From JAVBTT01 sp031556035 (lineage in GTDB: Bacteria > Bacillota > Clostridia > Oscillospirales > UBA929), in NCBI GenBank assembly GCA_031556035.1, contig JAVBTT010000005.1, positions 16,469 to 80,468 on the forward strand: DNA of 64,000 bases. Direction: 5' to 3'. The notes under the pieces were generated by a model. It was not told the DNA's origin, did not search any database, and saw nothing but the letters and a program-made list of their open reading frames with translations. The position numbers and the translations under genes were made by a program. This document shows, piece after piece, positions 1 to 8,083 of this stretch. The first letter of the stretch is position 1, and every line of letters begins with the position of its first letter.

Positions 1-1523
1 TCCGCGAGGCACTCCTCGAGGAGGGTTATGCCTACGAGGCCGGGCAGCTGGACATCTTCATGGTGGAAAAAGAGCGCAGGCTCGACCTGCAGTCATACCC
101 CTACGGCTCCGAGTACGCCTACGACAACACCGGCGAGGAGGCTGTGTACGAGTTCTTTAGCTACACGGACAATCCCCGCAGACAGGCTATCGACTGGAAG
201 AGCAGGGCCTGCCGCGGCATACAGCCCACCTGGTACTACTACGGGGTGGCGATTACGATCACCGGCGAGAACTGGTGGAACTTCCAGTACTCAATGTCTC
301 TTATCGGCCGCTGCCTGGATGACTGGCTCCGCTATGGGGCCGACGACTCCGACGACTGGACGCCCGAGGAGCGCGCGATCGCGCAGCGCGTCAGCTACGC
401 CAGCAAGGTCGGCAACGTCAACTGCGTCAATATGGGCCAGATCGACCCGGATTCAAGCAACTATGGTGCCTCAGCCTGGTCCTTCCAGGCTTCCAAGGGT
501 GTGCGCGGCGCGAAGGACAACTGGCTGGGAGCCAACAACATCCACGGCGGCAGCGTCATGGTCAACGGCTGGCGCAACATCTCCGGCGAGTCCGAGCTGG
601 GACTGTACGGCGCCCTCCGGATTCTGAGCACCGACGTTATCACCGACCCGGTGTTCGGCTTGTACGGATACGGCGGCAACCTGACGGACAACGGAAGCAG
701 CTACACCGTCGTGCCAGCTGACGGCCTCTACAAGAGGCTCAACCTGCTGGACGAGAGGATTTATGTGGAGTTTGAGCGCGACCAGTACAGGGAGGCCACC
801 ATCGCCAAGGACGGCTCCCACTTCGACTTCAAGGTGAAGAACCTCACCAAAACCGCGCACGACTCCAGGGTCAACTTCTTTGGCCTAGCCTCCGGGAATT
901 ACACAATCTCGGTGGACGGAAAGATCGTGGACTTCTTCTCCGTGGCCTCTGGCGCCGAGAGCGTAGACGTATACATCCCTGTCGGCGAGGAGGAGTACTC
1001 GAATGTCATCATTGCTCCGAACGCAATAACGGTCAGCTCCCCTGTCGTTAAGCTGGTCTCCGGCTGCGACGCGTACCTTGATTTCTACACAAACGCCGAA
1101 AAAGTGGACGTTGTTGACGAAAACGGGGATGTGATCGTGAGCGGCCCCGCCACAAACGGCAAGGCGCGCTTTTTCCTGCAGGCCTCCCAGCTAACCGGCG
1201 AGTCGGTCTCCTATTACGCGACCGTCGGCGGAGAGGTTCGCGCCCGGGCTGAAAAAGTGATCCCGATAGTGTCTCAGACAGGCCTCTGGGAGGCTGAGCT
1301 CGGTGAATCCTCCATCAACTTCATCGCCAAGGTATCCTTCAATCGAACCAAGGCCAGGCTCACCGTCAACGGCATCCCCAAGGGCTATTCCATCAGCGAG
1401 GACGAGCTGTCCATTCTGATCGCGGACACTGTGCTCAACGAGGGCGACAAGGTAGTCGCGTCGGGCGTCAAGTACTACGAGCTGTTCCCGAGCTACAGCT
1501 TTACCTTTACGCTGACCAAGTAA
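1..1523 (+). CDS. Large secreted DUF5695-like protein, 3' part (5' end outside window)
   Basis: The reading frame is open from the first bases of the window, so the start lies upstream; about 507 codons are visible. The middle contains aromatic, Gly/Asn-rich stretches (ITGENWWNFQYSM; DNWLGANNIHGGSVMVNGWRN; SGESELGLYGALRIL; DPVFGLYGYGGNL). These resemble the DUF5695 family, large secreted proteins with an alpha/alpha-barrel glycosidase look; this assignment is from memory of the family and moderate. After it come beta-sandwich-like regions and a final module ending GVKYYELFPSYSFTFTL. Almost the same closing motif occurs inside the nucleotidase encoded at 12432-17912, which suggests a shared exported accessory module. 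It sits immediately upstream of a GH127 arabinofuranosidase, so a role in plant polysaccharide breakdown is likely but inferred. No sortase signal is seen at the C-terminus. Confidence 0.6.
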   Translation, partial: REALLEEGYAYEAGQLDIFMVEKERRLDLQSYPYGSEYAYDNTGEEAVYEFFSYTDNPRRQAIDWKSRACRGIQPTWYYYGVAITITGENWWNFQYSMSLIGRCLDDWLRYGADDSDDWTPEERAIAQRVSYASKVGNVNCVNMGQIDPDSSNYGASAWSFQASKGVRGAKDNWLGANNIHGGSVMVNGWRNISGESELGLYGALRILSTDVITDPVFGLYGYGGNLTDNGSSYTVVPADGLYKRLNLLDERIYVEFERDQYREATIAKDGSHFDFKVKNLTKTAHDSRVNFFGLASGNYTISVDGKIVDFFSVASGAESVDVYIPVGEEEYSNVIIAPNAITVSSPVVKLVSGCDAYLDFYTNAEKVDVVDENGDVIVSGPATNGKARFFLQASQLTGESVSYYATVGGEVRARAEKVIPIVSQTGLWEAELGESSINFIAKVSFNRTKARLTVNGIPKGYSISEDELSILIADTVLNEGDKVVASGVKYYELFPSYSFTFTLTK

Positions 1524-1650
1524 TATTACTCCGGCACTTATCAGTGGTAAATTAGTAAGGCTTGATTTGCCGGAGTAATATTGATTTTAACACATATTAC
1601 GGCGGCTGTATAAGCCACATGAATTACTGCTGTTAGATGCCGCCGTAATA
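1522..1650. repeat. Two tandem long-loop hairpins (AATATTAC-CCGGC type)
   Basis: Hairpin 1 has perfect 15-bp arms at 1522-1536 and 1568-1582 (AATATTACTCCGGCA and its complement) around a 31-nt loop. Hairpin 2 has perfect 12-bp arms at 1595-1606 and 1639-1650 (TATTACGGCGGC) around a 32-nt loop. Arm sequences differ, but the layout (AT-rich outer end, CCG/GGC inner end, about 30-nt loop) is the same and recurs three times at 26347-26534. The first arm begins inside the stop codon of the upstream gene. No T-run follows, so they are not ordinary terminators. Confidence 0.75.
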
Positions 1651-1663
1651 CTGACCCTATAAG

Positions 1664-1697
1664 CGGTATGGGGGCGCGGCAACGCGCCCCCATACCG
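1664..1697. repeat. 15-bp stem hairpin with GCAA loop
   Basis: CGGTATGGGGGCGCG at 1664-1678 pairs perfectly with 1683-1697 across a GCAA tetraloop of the stable GNRA type. It ends about 20 nt before the Shine-Dalgarno of the GH127 gene. There is no T-run, so it may be an mRNA stabiliser or a processing structure between the two glycan genes rather than a terminator. Confidence 0.6.
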
Positions 1698-1735
1698 TGG
1701 CCTTTACAGATATTAGTATAAGGGAGTGTGCGCGG

Positions 1736-3694
1736 ATGAACCGGCAAAGCAGACTGTCGGCGCTTGACCTGAAGGACATAAAAATAGAGGGGGCTTTTTT
1801 CGGCGGCTGTCTTGAGCTTATCAGGAAGCTCGCCATCCCGTATCAATGGGAGGCTCTGAACGACAGGATAGAGGGGGTTGAGAAAAGCCACTGCCTCGAG
1901 AATTTCAGGGCGGTCGCCGGGCTGACGGACGACAGCTTCCACGGCATGGTATTTCAGGACACCGACATCTCCAAATGGCTGGAGGGGGCGGCGTACAGTC
2001 TTGAGACAAAGGCCGACCCCGAGCTGGAGGCGCTGTGTGATCAGGCCATTGAGCTGATCGTCGGGGCCCAGGGGTCTGACGGCTATCTGAACACGTATTA
2101 CACCCTTGTGGAGCCGGAGGGGCGCTTTACGAATCTGCGGGAGGGTCATGAGCTCTATAACGCGGGGCACCTGATAGAGGCCGCGGTGGCGTACCACAAC
2201 GCCACCGGGAAGGACGCGCTGCTTCAGGCCGCGGTTCGCCTCGTGGATTATATTGACGGCCGCCTGGGCAGGGAGCCCGGGAAGCTGAGGGGGTATCCGG
2301 GGCATCCGGAAATAGAGCTTGCGCTGTTCAGGCTGTACAGGGCCACCGGCGAGGAGCGCTTTTTAAGATTGGCCTGCTATTTTATAGACGAGAGGGGCAG
2401 GGAGCCCTATTATTTTGACATTGAATCGGAAAAACGCGGAAACACCCGTATTTTTCCGGAATCGATACATTTTGACCGGAAATATTTCCAGACCCATCTC
2501 CCCGTCAGGGAGCAGAGGAGTGCGGAGGGGCACGCGGTCCGGGCGATGTACCTTTACTCGGCAATGGCGGACGTCGCCTGCGAAACCGGGGACGAGGAGC
2601 TGCTCTCGGCCTGCCGCGCTCTTTTTGACAATATAGTCTCCCGCCGCATGTACCTAACCGGCAGCATAGGCTCCGCCGAGCTCGGCGAAAGGTTCACCTG
2701 CGATTACGACCTTCCCAGCGACGCGGGCTACTCCGAGACCTGCGCTTCCATAGGGCTTATGATGTTCGCGAACAGGATGCTGTCTATTGATCGCAAGGGA
2801 ATGTACGGGGATATCGTGGAGACGGCGCTGTACAACACCGTGCTCGCCGGAATGGCCAGGGACGGGAAGTCGTTTTTTTACGTCAACCCCCTTGAGGTGT
2901 GGCCCGAGGCGTGCGAGAAAAACCCGAACAGGCGCCACGTTAAGCCGAGGCGCCAGGGCTGGTTTGGGGTGGCCTGCTGCCCTCCGAACATTGTGCGCAC
3001 GGTAACGTCGATCGGGCAGTATATATACGCGCACGAGGACAGCAGCCTTTATATCAACCAGTATATATCCAGCAGCGCGCGCATGGTTTTCGGGGGCGCG
3101 GATGTTTCTCTGAGGATGAAGACGGAGTATCCGTTCGACGGGCTTGTGTCCCTGACGCTGGACTGCCCTTCCCCCGCCGAATTTGACGTTTTTCTGCGTA
3201 TTCCCGCCTGGGCGGAGAAATTTTCGGTGGAAATAAACAGCACCAAGATCGCCGGGAACGCCGCGGACGGGTATTTCCGCATAGGGCACACCTGGGGGCG
3301 CAGCGACAGCATCACGGTCTCCTTTGAGATGAAGCCCTGCTTTGTAATCGCAAACCCCATGCTCCGGGCCGATATCGGGAAGCTCGCGATACGGCGGGGC
3401 CCGCTCGTATATTGCCTTGAGCAGGCAGACAACGGGGAAAACCTGCACGAGATAGCCGTGCTGGAAAGTGCGCTGCTGGTGTCGGCGTTTGAGCCCAACC
3501 TTCTGGGGGGAACTGTCTCAGTCTCCTTCACGGGTTACAGGCTCAAGCCCGGGAGGGAGTCCGCGCCGCTGTACAGCGTACTGGACGACAGGAGTAAGCC
3601 CGAATATCTCCCCTGCACGCTCAAGGCAATTCCATATTTCCTCTGGGCAAACAGGGGACTGGGCGAGATGAGCGTCTGGATCAGGACGCTGTAA
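1736..3694 (+). CDS. GH127 beta-L-arabinofuranosidase
   Basis: A 652-aa protein of the glycoside hydrolase 127 family (HypBA1 type), which releases L-arabinofuranose from arabino-oligosaccharides or hydroxyproline-linked arabinan; it has no signal peptide and is probably cytoplasmic. The N-terminal region is an alpha/alpha barrel. The family's zinc/nucleophile site is visible: SETCASIG with Glu334 and Cys336, and WFGVACCPPN with Cys414-Cys415, where in HypBA1 the first cysteine of the pair is the nucleophile. The C-terminal part is beta-sandwich-like (YPFDGLVSLTL; LRIPAWAEKF; RRGPLVYCLE). Length is typical for the family. The ATG at 1736 was chosen because AAGGGAG lies about 10 nt upstream; an in-frame extension to 1697 has no good ribosome binding site. 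It pairs functionally with the preceding DUF5695-like gene. Confidence 0.93.
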   Translation: MNRQSRLSALDLKDIKIEGAFFGGCLELIRKLAIPYQWEALNDRIEGVEKSHCLENFRAVAGLTDDSFHGMVFQDTDISKWLEGAAYSLETKADPELEALCDQAIELIVGAQGSDGYLNTYYTLVEPEGRFTNLREGHELYNAGHLIEAAVAYHNATGKDALLQAAVRLVDYIDGRLGREPGKLRGYPGHPEIELALFRLYRATGEERFLRLACYFIDERGREPYYFDIESEKRGNTRIFPESIHFDRKYFQTHLPVREQRSAEGHAVRAMYLYSAMADVACETGDEELLSACRALFDNIVSRRMYLTGSIGSAELGERFTCDYDLPSDAGYSETCASIGLMMFANRMLSIDRKGMYGDIVETALYNTVLAGMARDGKSFFYVNPLEVWPEACEKNPNRRHVKPRRQGWFGVACCPPNIVRTVTSIGQYIYAHEDSSLYINQYISSSARMVFGGADVSLRMKTEYPFDGLVSLTLDCPSPAEFDVFLRIPAWAEKFSVEINSTKIAGNAADGYFRIGHTWGRSDSITVSFEMKPCFVIANPMLRADIGKLAIRRGPLVYCLEQADNGENLHEIAVLESALLVSAFEPNLLGGTVSVSFTGYRLKPGRESAPLYSVLDDRSKPEYLPCTLKAIPYFLWANRGLGEMSVWIRTL

Positions 3695-3767
3695 AATGAA
3701 GACCCTCAAAAAACAGCCCTGTGGATTAAATCTTTCAGAATGTAGACGAAGCCATGGTCGCGTTTCT

Positions 3768-3875
3768 CATACTAATACCTGTTTAAAGCCTGACGGTATT
3801 GATTTGCAGAAGCTTGCTGAGGCAAGCTTCTGCAAATTTCTAAGCGGAAGGTTTTAACATGGGATTAGTATCAGC
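3768..3875. repeat. MITE-like repeat, copy 1 (ATACCTGTTTAAA family)
   Basis: An element of about 108 bp. Its ends are imperfect inverted copies: CTCATACTAATACC at the left and the complement of CTGATACTAATCCC at the right. Inside is a perfect 15-bp hairpin (3803-3817 with 3822-3836, loop TGAG). The left 45 bp (ATACCTGTTTAAA, CTGACGGTATT, CAGAAGCTTGCTG) recur nearly unchanged at 20795-20846, and a shorter piece recurs near 11382. It carries no coding capacity. Confidence 0.65.
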
Positions 3876-3882
3876 AGTCTAT

Positions 3883-4176
3883 CTATATCTTCCTTTTGTT
3901 GAAAGCGGACGGAACAAGCCGATACGCCTCTTTCTTATCCATTTTCGTGATGTACCGCGTAGCAATGCGTTCTCCGCAGTTCGGGCAAAATATCGCGCCG
4001 TGATACTGTGAAAAATCCACACAGCCGTCAATGATGCGGTCATTATACATCTTCACAAAGTTGCTTTCGCCAACTTTTTGATAGTTGGCGATGAAAGTCT
4101 TGCAATGACCGCAGACGATTTCTAAAACATGACTGCCACGGACTTTCCGGCAGTTTGGGTTCTTAAAAACCTCCAT
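3883..4176 (-). CDS. Small zinc-ribbon protein, function unknown
   Basis: A 97-aa protein with two CxxC knuckles (VCGHC near residue 27 and FCPNCGE near residue 70), so a single zinc ribbon is likely. The C-terminus is basic and ends FNKRKI. The family is common in Clostridia but I know no function for it. The ATG at 4176 is used; a TTG 18 nt upstream is in frame, but neither has a convincing Shine-Dalgarno. The gene lies between a repeat element and degenerate sequence, in a more AT-rich patch, which suggests it arrived with mobile DNA. Confidence 0.6.
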   Translation of the reverse strand: MEVFKNPNCRKVRGSHVLEIVCGHCKTFIANYQKVGESNFVKMYNDRIIDGCVDFSQYHGAIFCPNCGERIATRYITKMDKKEAYRLVPSAFNKRKI

Positions 4177-4190
4177 ACCAACCACACCAT

Positions 4191-4307
4191 TCAAAATCTA
4201 TATATCAGTTTCAACTTTTCGATTATTTCAAAAACCCCGGCTTTCTCTATATCCCTTTTCACCGCCAGTGGCGGGAAAATGCGCCTCCCGCACAGCGGGC
4301 AGAGCAT
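4191..4307 (-). CDS. 38-aa zinc-knuckle ORF, probably a fragment
   Basis: A short frame beginning MLCPLCGRRIFPPL, with one CxxC knuckle followed by an amphipathic helix, ending just upstream of the zinc-ribbon gene at 3883. It reads like the start of a small zinc-binding protein. It may be a real microprotein or a remnant; no clear ribosome binding site is seen. Confidence 0.3.
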   Translation of the reverse strand: MLCPLCGRRIFPPLAVKRDIEKAGVFEIIEKLKLIYRF

Positions 4308-4312
4308 TTTGA

Positions 4313-4435
4313 GGAGCTATTGCGGCAAGGTTCAATCGTGGGACCAATATTCTCGACGAACTGGGCTGTGTTTCGCTCGACAAAGGCGGCTGTTTTAAGG
4401 AAACCATCGCTTGGCTTGATGATTCCAAACGATAG
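4313..4435 (+). pseudogene. Possible C-terminal gene remnant
   Basis: A 40-codon open stretch reads FNRGTNILDELGCV, then LDKGGCFKETIAWLDDSKR and a stop. It is protein-like, with acidic/basic alternation and a helical end, but it has no start codon or ribosome binding site, and a stop lies directly upstream. It looks like the tail of a lost gene in the debris between the zinc-ribbon gene and the TPR gene. The opposite strand is also open here, so the call is weak. Confidence 0.25.
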
Positions 4436-4922
4436 TGCTTCTTGGGGGTACAACCGACTCTTGTGTCCCCTTTACTATACCACATTTTTCTCTCCCGGTG
4501 GCGGGTTTTTCAACTATATTCACTGGCGGGTTTTTCGCTTGACTAAACAAAACGTTGGGGAAAACGAAATCAAGTCACTTTATGCGCTCAAGCAGTCTGA
4601 AAAAACAAGCATTCCCAGAAATATTTTATATTACGGCGTCAGCATTGTCTTTAAAAGCACTCTTTATCAGAGCATAATTTATCAATAAGTGCAAAGTATT
4701 TTAAACCGCACATGATCCAACTGGGGCTCGGCTGGTTGAAGCGCGTTGTCATTGACATAATTGCCGAGTAAGTATATACTTTAAGGAGGTTTGAGTTGTT
4801 GAGGCACCGTTTAATGTTGTGCGGATTGCGCCTAAATTGCATCTCCAGCTAAGGAGCGGGATGTCTAGAGGAGCCAATTAGCTCAATGTTTACTTGCGGG
4901 ATAGATAAAAAGGATGTAGACT
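4436..4922. other. Gene-free AT-rich spacer before the TPR regulator
   Basis: About 490 bp without a credible gene. A GGCGGGTTTTTC motif appears twice (around 4500 and 4526). TTTAAGGAGG near 4780-4790 looks like a Shine-Dalgarno that no longer serves a gene. The AAAAGGA just before 4923 belongs to the TPR gene. Several short frames are open but look non-coding. Confidence 0.5.
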
Positions 4923-7646
4923 ATGAAAAAAATTAATATTTTTATCAACTCTTCAACAGCGGATATCAATGCGGACAGAGTAAGAATTGATGATTTTTTT
5001 CGCAGGCTGAATGACAGTTATCTGGATAAGGGCCTGTATTTTACTTTTGTTATAAGTGTGGAAACAATCTTAACTGTCGGTTCTGCTCGTCAGTTCGGCG
5101 GATATGACGCGGAGCTTCCAGAGCACGATCTAGTATTCTTTGTAGTTTCAGAAAATGACGGGAGCCATGTTCTGGTTGAATATACAGCAGCCCTAAAATG
5201 CTGCGATGAAAATAACAGATCCAAAGCCATGCTCTACTTGAAAGCCGATACGCTGCCGCAGACAGGAGAAACCTTGCGGCTGATTGACAGGATTTATCAC
5301 GAGACAGGATATTATTGCAATACTTATAAACATATAGATACCTTGCTGCTGGGCATTTTGATACAAATTCGGCTGCTGGGGCTGGACGGAGTGGATATAA
5401 GGCTTGAGAGCGGCAGGGCATGGCAGGGCGCCAATGAGCTGCTTGTATTGGATAATGTGGATTTGATTTCAGGGCATAAAGAGCTTGGTGTTTTGAGAGC
5501 CAGGCTTGCGGAATTGGATGACGCATTTAACAAGGCAAAAACGCATTTTTGGGAAAAATCTGATGATGTCACAGCTTATAAGTCGTTTTTCGATCTATCC
5601 CAACAGCGCAACACCGTGTTGGAAGAGATAAATAATATTGAGCAAAAACTATACGCTGTTATTGAAAGTATGTATAATCAGATAACTCGGGGAGAGCTGT
5701 CTGCTCGACAGGCAGAAAGCTACTGGCTGATATGGCGCGGCGAATTCCGAAGGGCAGCGGAGGTATTGGATTACGACGCGATTATTAATGACAGCCGCGT
5801 CAACGATGACCTTGCGGACAGAGTCATTAAGCGCGCTCAGATTTATGTGAACGAGTTGCTGCAATTAAAAGAGACCTATGAATCGCTTGTGGAATGGAGG
5901 GACGTGGAGCTTTGTTACCTGGAAGCCGCTCGGATAGAGGAGCGATATGACCTTCCAAGGAAAGCCACGCTTGCATATGCGAAGTTTTTATTTGAACAGA
6001 GCAGACAAAACGAAAGTGTTAAAGTAGCGGAGCGGTTGTTATATTATTACCGGAATCCGGCTAAGAAGATACCGGACATTGAGCTGGGACGATTTTACAA
6101 ATTCATCGGCGGGATATACTATCGTGTTCAACGCATGCAAGAGGCGGAAGCTGTGTTCGATGACGCTATTTCAATTTTCGCAAAAACAGCCCCAAGCGGC
6201 GCATATAGCTCCGACTTGCTGGACTGTTATGATCAGCTTGGCCTCCTTTTCAGAGAAGCAAAGCGCTTTGCGGAAGCGGAAGCCGTATACAAATCCGCAC
6301 ACGACATTTTAAAAAGACTGATTGTTTTAAGATATGACCTTTATGAGCCCATTATGGGTAAAAATTACCTGAGCCTTGGCAATCTATACAAAGACATGCG
6401 GCGTTTAGATGAAGCCGAATCTGTTTACAGAAAGGCTCTTGAAATTTGGAAAAAGTTGGCTGCTAGGGATCAGAGCGCGTTCGAAGCTGATCTGGCGAAG
6501 ATTTACACCGTCCTTGGAGATATTTTTTATGACGCTGAGCGCATGGCGGAATCTGAGGAGATGTACAAGCCGGCGCTTGAAATACAGATGAGGCTGGCCG
6601 GGCGTAATCCCGAAGCCTTTGAACCGGATTTGGCGATCATCTACAATAGCCTTGGATTGCTATACTGGGTTACTGAGCGATACGAGGAAGCCGAAAGGAT
6701 GCATAGGTCCGCTCTGGAGATCAGAAAAAGGCTGTCCGACCGCAGCCCGGAGGCTTTTGAAAAGGTTCTGGCGAACAGCTATAACGGTCTCGGGGCGGTA
6801 TATTACTCTACGCAGCAGTATGCAAAGGCGGAGGATGTGTTCAAAACCTCGCTGGAAATTCGGCTGAAGCTTTCCGAACGCAATCCCGGCGCATACGAGC
6901 TATATGTATCGGACACCTACAGCAATCTCGCCTCCATATACCAGGAAACCGAGCGGTTTGCGGAAGCTGAGGAGATGTTCAGGGCCGCACAGAAAATTAT
7001 TAAAAACCTGGCTGCTGGAAACCCCGGAGCTTTTGAGTCGGATTTGGCGGATATTTATTACAATATGGGGAGTTTGTATAAGGTCATGCAGCGAATTGCG
7101 GAAGCTGAAAATGCCGGACGCACCGCGCTCAGGCTATATTCAAAATACGCCGGCCAAAACCCGTATTGTTCCAAAATGGCGGATGAGACGCTTGAGCTTC
7201 TGGGGAGTCTGTACGATATGCAGGAAACTCAAATGAAAGGTTCCTTGCTCAACGCCGAGACAGTGGGATTATTCGCCCAGGAGGAACGTGAGGTTGCCCT
7301 GCTCTTGATAGAAGGGGATTCCCAGCGCGACATTTCCAGAAAGCTGCACTTGACATCTGCGGAGGTGAGTCGGCGAGTTAACGCAATCAGGGAAAAGGTA
7401 GGAGGCACGGGTGATTTTGATCCCGTTAACGCCGCTGTATCAAAGACTTATAAGCTCACACGAAGGGAATCCGATATGCTGCATTGCCTGCGCCGGGGCA
7501 TGACCAACGCCGAGATAGCCGCTGACCTGTATCTATCTGAGGAGACTGTCAAAATACATGTGCGCAATCTGATAAAAAAGCTGCCTGTAGAAAACAGGCA
7601 GGACATTTCGCTGTGGGTTGAGAAATTTATGGGCAGTCAATATTAA
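4923..7646 (+). CDS. TPR regulator with N-terminal sensor-like domain and two LuxR-type HTH units
   Basis: A 907-aa cytoplasmic protein. Residues 1-150 form an alpha/beta domain (INIFINSSTAD; DLVFFVVSEND; YLKADTLPQTGE) resembling TIR/DUF4062-type effector-sensor domains of STAND-like proteins; this is a resemblance, not a firm assignment. Residues 150-380 are helical. Residues 390-780 hold roughly eight tetratricopeptide repeats with the EAExxYRxALEI signature and long 45-50 residue periods. The C-terminus has two winged-helix candidates: about 779-822 (REVALLLIEGDSQRDISRKL) and about 838-900, a canonical LuxR-type HTH (NAEIAADLYLSEETVKIHV). No NTPase domain is seen between sensor and TPRs. 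The start has AAAAGGA 8 nt upstream. It stands alone, upstream of the agr-like cassette. Codon use is more AT-rich than in the housekeeping part of the window. Confidence 0.75.
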   Translation: MKKINIFINSSTADINADRVRIDDFFRRLNDSYLDKGLYFTFVISVETILTVGSARQFGGYDAELPEHDLVFFVVSENDGSHVLVEYTAALKCCDENNRSKAMLYLKADTLPQTGETLRLIDRIYHETGYYCNTYKHIDTLLLGILIQIRLLGLDGVDIRLESGRAWQGANELLVLDNVDLISGHKELGVLRARLAELDDAFNKAKTHFWEKSDDVTAYKSFFDLSQQRNTVLEEINNIEQKLYAVIESMYNQITRGELSARQAESYWLIWRGEFRRAAEVLDYDAIINDSRVNDDLADRVIKRAQIYVNELLQLKETYESLVEWRDVELCYLEAARIEERYDLPRKATLAYAKFLFEQSRQNESVKVAERLLYYYRNPAKKIPDIELGRFYKFIGGIYYRVQRMQEAEAVFDDAISIFAKTAPSGAYSSDLLDCYDQLGLLFREAKRFAEAEAVYKSAHDILKRLIVLRYDLYEPIMGKNYLSLGNLYKDMRRLDEAESVYRKALEIWKKLAARDQSAFEADLAKIYTVLGDIFYDAERMAESEEMYKPALEIQMRLAGRNPEAFEPDLAIIYNSLGLLYWVTERYEEAERMHRSALEIRKRLSDRSPEAFEKVLANSYNGLGAVYYSTQQYAKAEDVFKTSLEIRLKLSERNPGAYELYVSDTYSNLASIYQETERFAEAEEMFRAAQKIIKNLAAGNPGAFESDLADIYYNMGSLYKVMQRIAEAENAGRTALRLYSKYAGQNPYCSKMADETLELLGSLYDMQETQMKGSLLNAETVGLFAQEEREVALLLIEGDSQRDISRKLHLTSAEVSRRVNAIREKVGGTGDFDPVNAAVSKTYKLTRRESDMLHCLRRGMTNAEIAADLYLSEETVKIHVRNLIKKLPVENRQDISLWVEKFMGSQY

Positions 7647-7878
7647 TGTACCAATTAAACATATGACGAAGAGCAAAGGCAAGTCATGTGTTTAACCGCG
7701 CGTCCAAAAGTATGTTGACCCTCCCCGCGCAGACTACCGACAGCGCCACTGCGCTGAGCGTGACCCGCCCATTTCTCTGCCAACAACGCAAAACAGATTG
7801 GTGGGTTTGTTCAGCATACGTTATTATAACAACACAATAGATTACTATGACGTCGTATGAATTTAAAAATATATAGAT
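7647..7878. other. Gene-free region upstream of the agr-like promoter
   Basis: The region between the TPR gene stop and the promoter at 7879 is AT-rich and has no supported gene. TTATTATAACAAC-like short inverted repeats occur around 7822-7838. Together with the 5' UTR that follows, it makes a 437-bp gap. Confidence 0.5.
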
Positions 7879-7907
7879 TTGACAAAATAGACCAATAAAC
7901 ATATAAT
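7879..7907 (+). promoter_or_regulatory. Consensus SigmaA promoter of the agr-like operon
   Basis: TTGACA at 7879-7884, a 17-bp spacer and TATAAT at 7902-7907 match both hexamers perfectly. Transcription would start near 7914, giving a 5' UTR of about 170 nt before agrA. Confidence 0.8.
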
Positions 7908-7977
7908 CATCATGCGCCCCAGCGCGCTACGATAAACACAAGGCTGCATGGCGCATTAAGATGATTATCATTTAAAT

Positions 7978-8003
7978 ATTGCTGTACACGTTTGTACAGC
8001 AAT
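7978..8003. promoter_or_regulatory. 11-bp inverted repeat in the agrA leader
   Basis: ATTGCTGTACA at 7978-7988 is repeated in perfect inversion at 7993-8003, with a 4-nt CGTT centre. It lies in the 5' UTR between the promoter and agrA and is not followed by a T-run. It is either an operator for a dimeric regulator or an RNA stem that controls agrA expression. Confidence 0.55.
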
Positions 8004-8083
8004 GAAAATTGAGCAGTATGTCTGTTCGCGGGTGGTTGCTTCGGGGAAGTCAGATATAATAATAAACGCATAGGATGAGTCGT

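Noticed and set aside
1522..1650. Integron attC-like sites
   Set aside because: Hairpins lack the conserved GTT/AAC core sites and no integrase or cassette array is present.
4228..4485. 85-aa minus-strand frame upstream of the zinc-ribbon gene
   Set aside because: Low-complexity translation, no ribosome binding site, and it overlaps two other weak frames; treated as debris.
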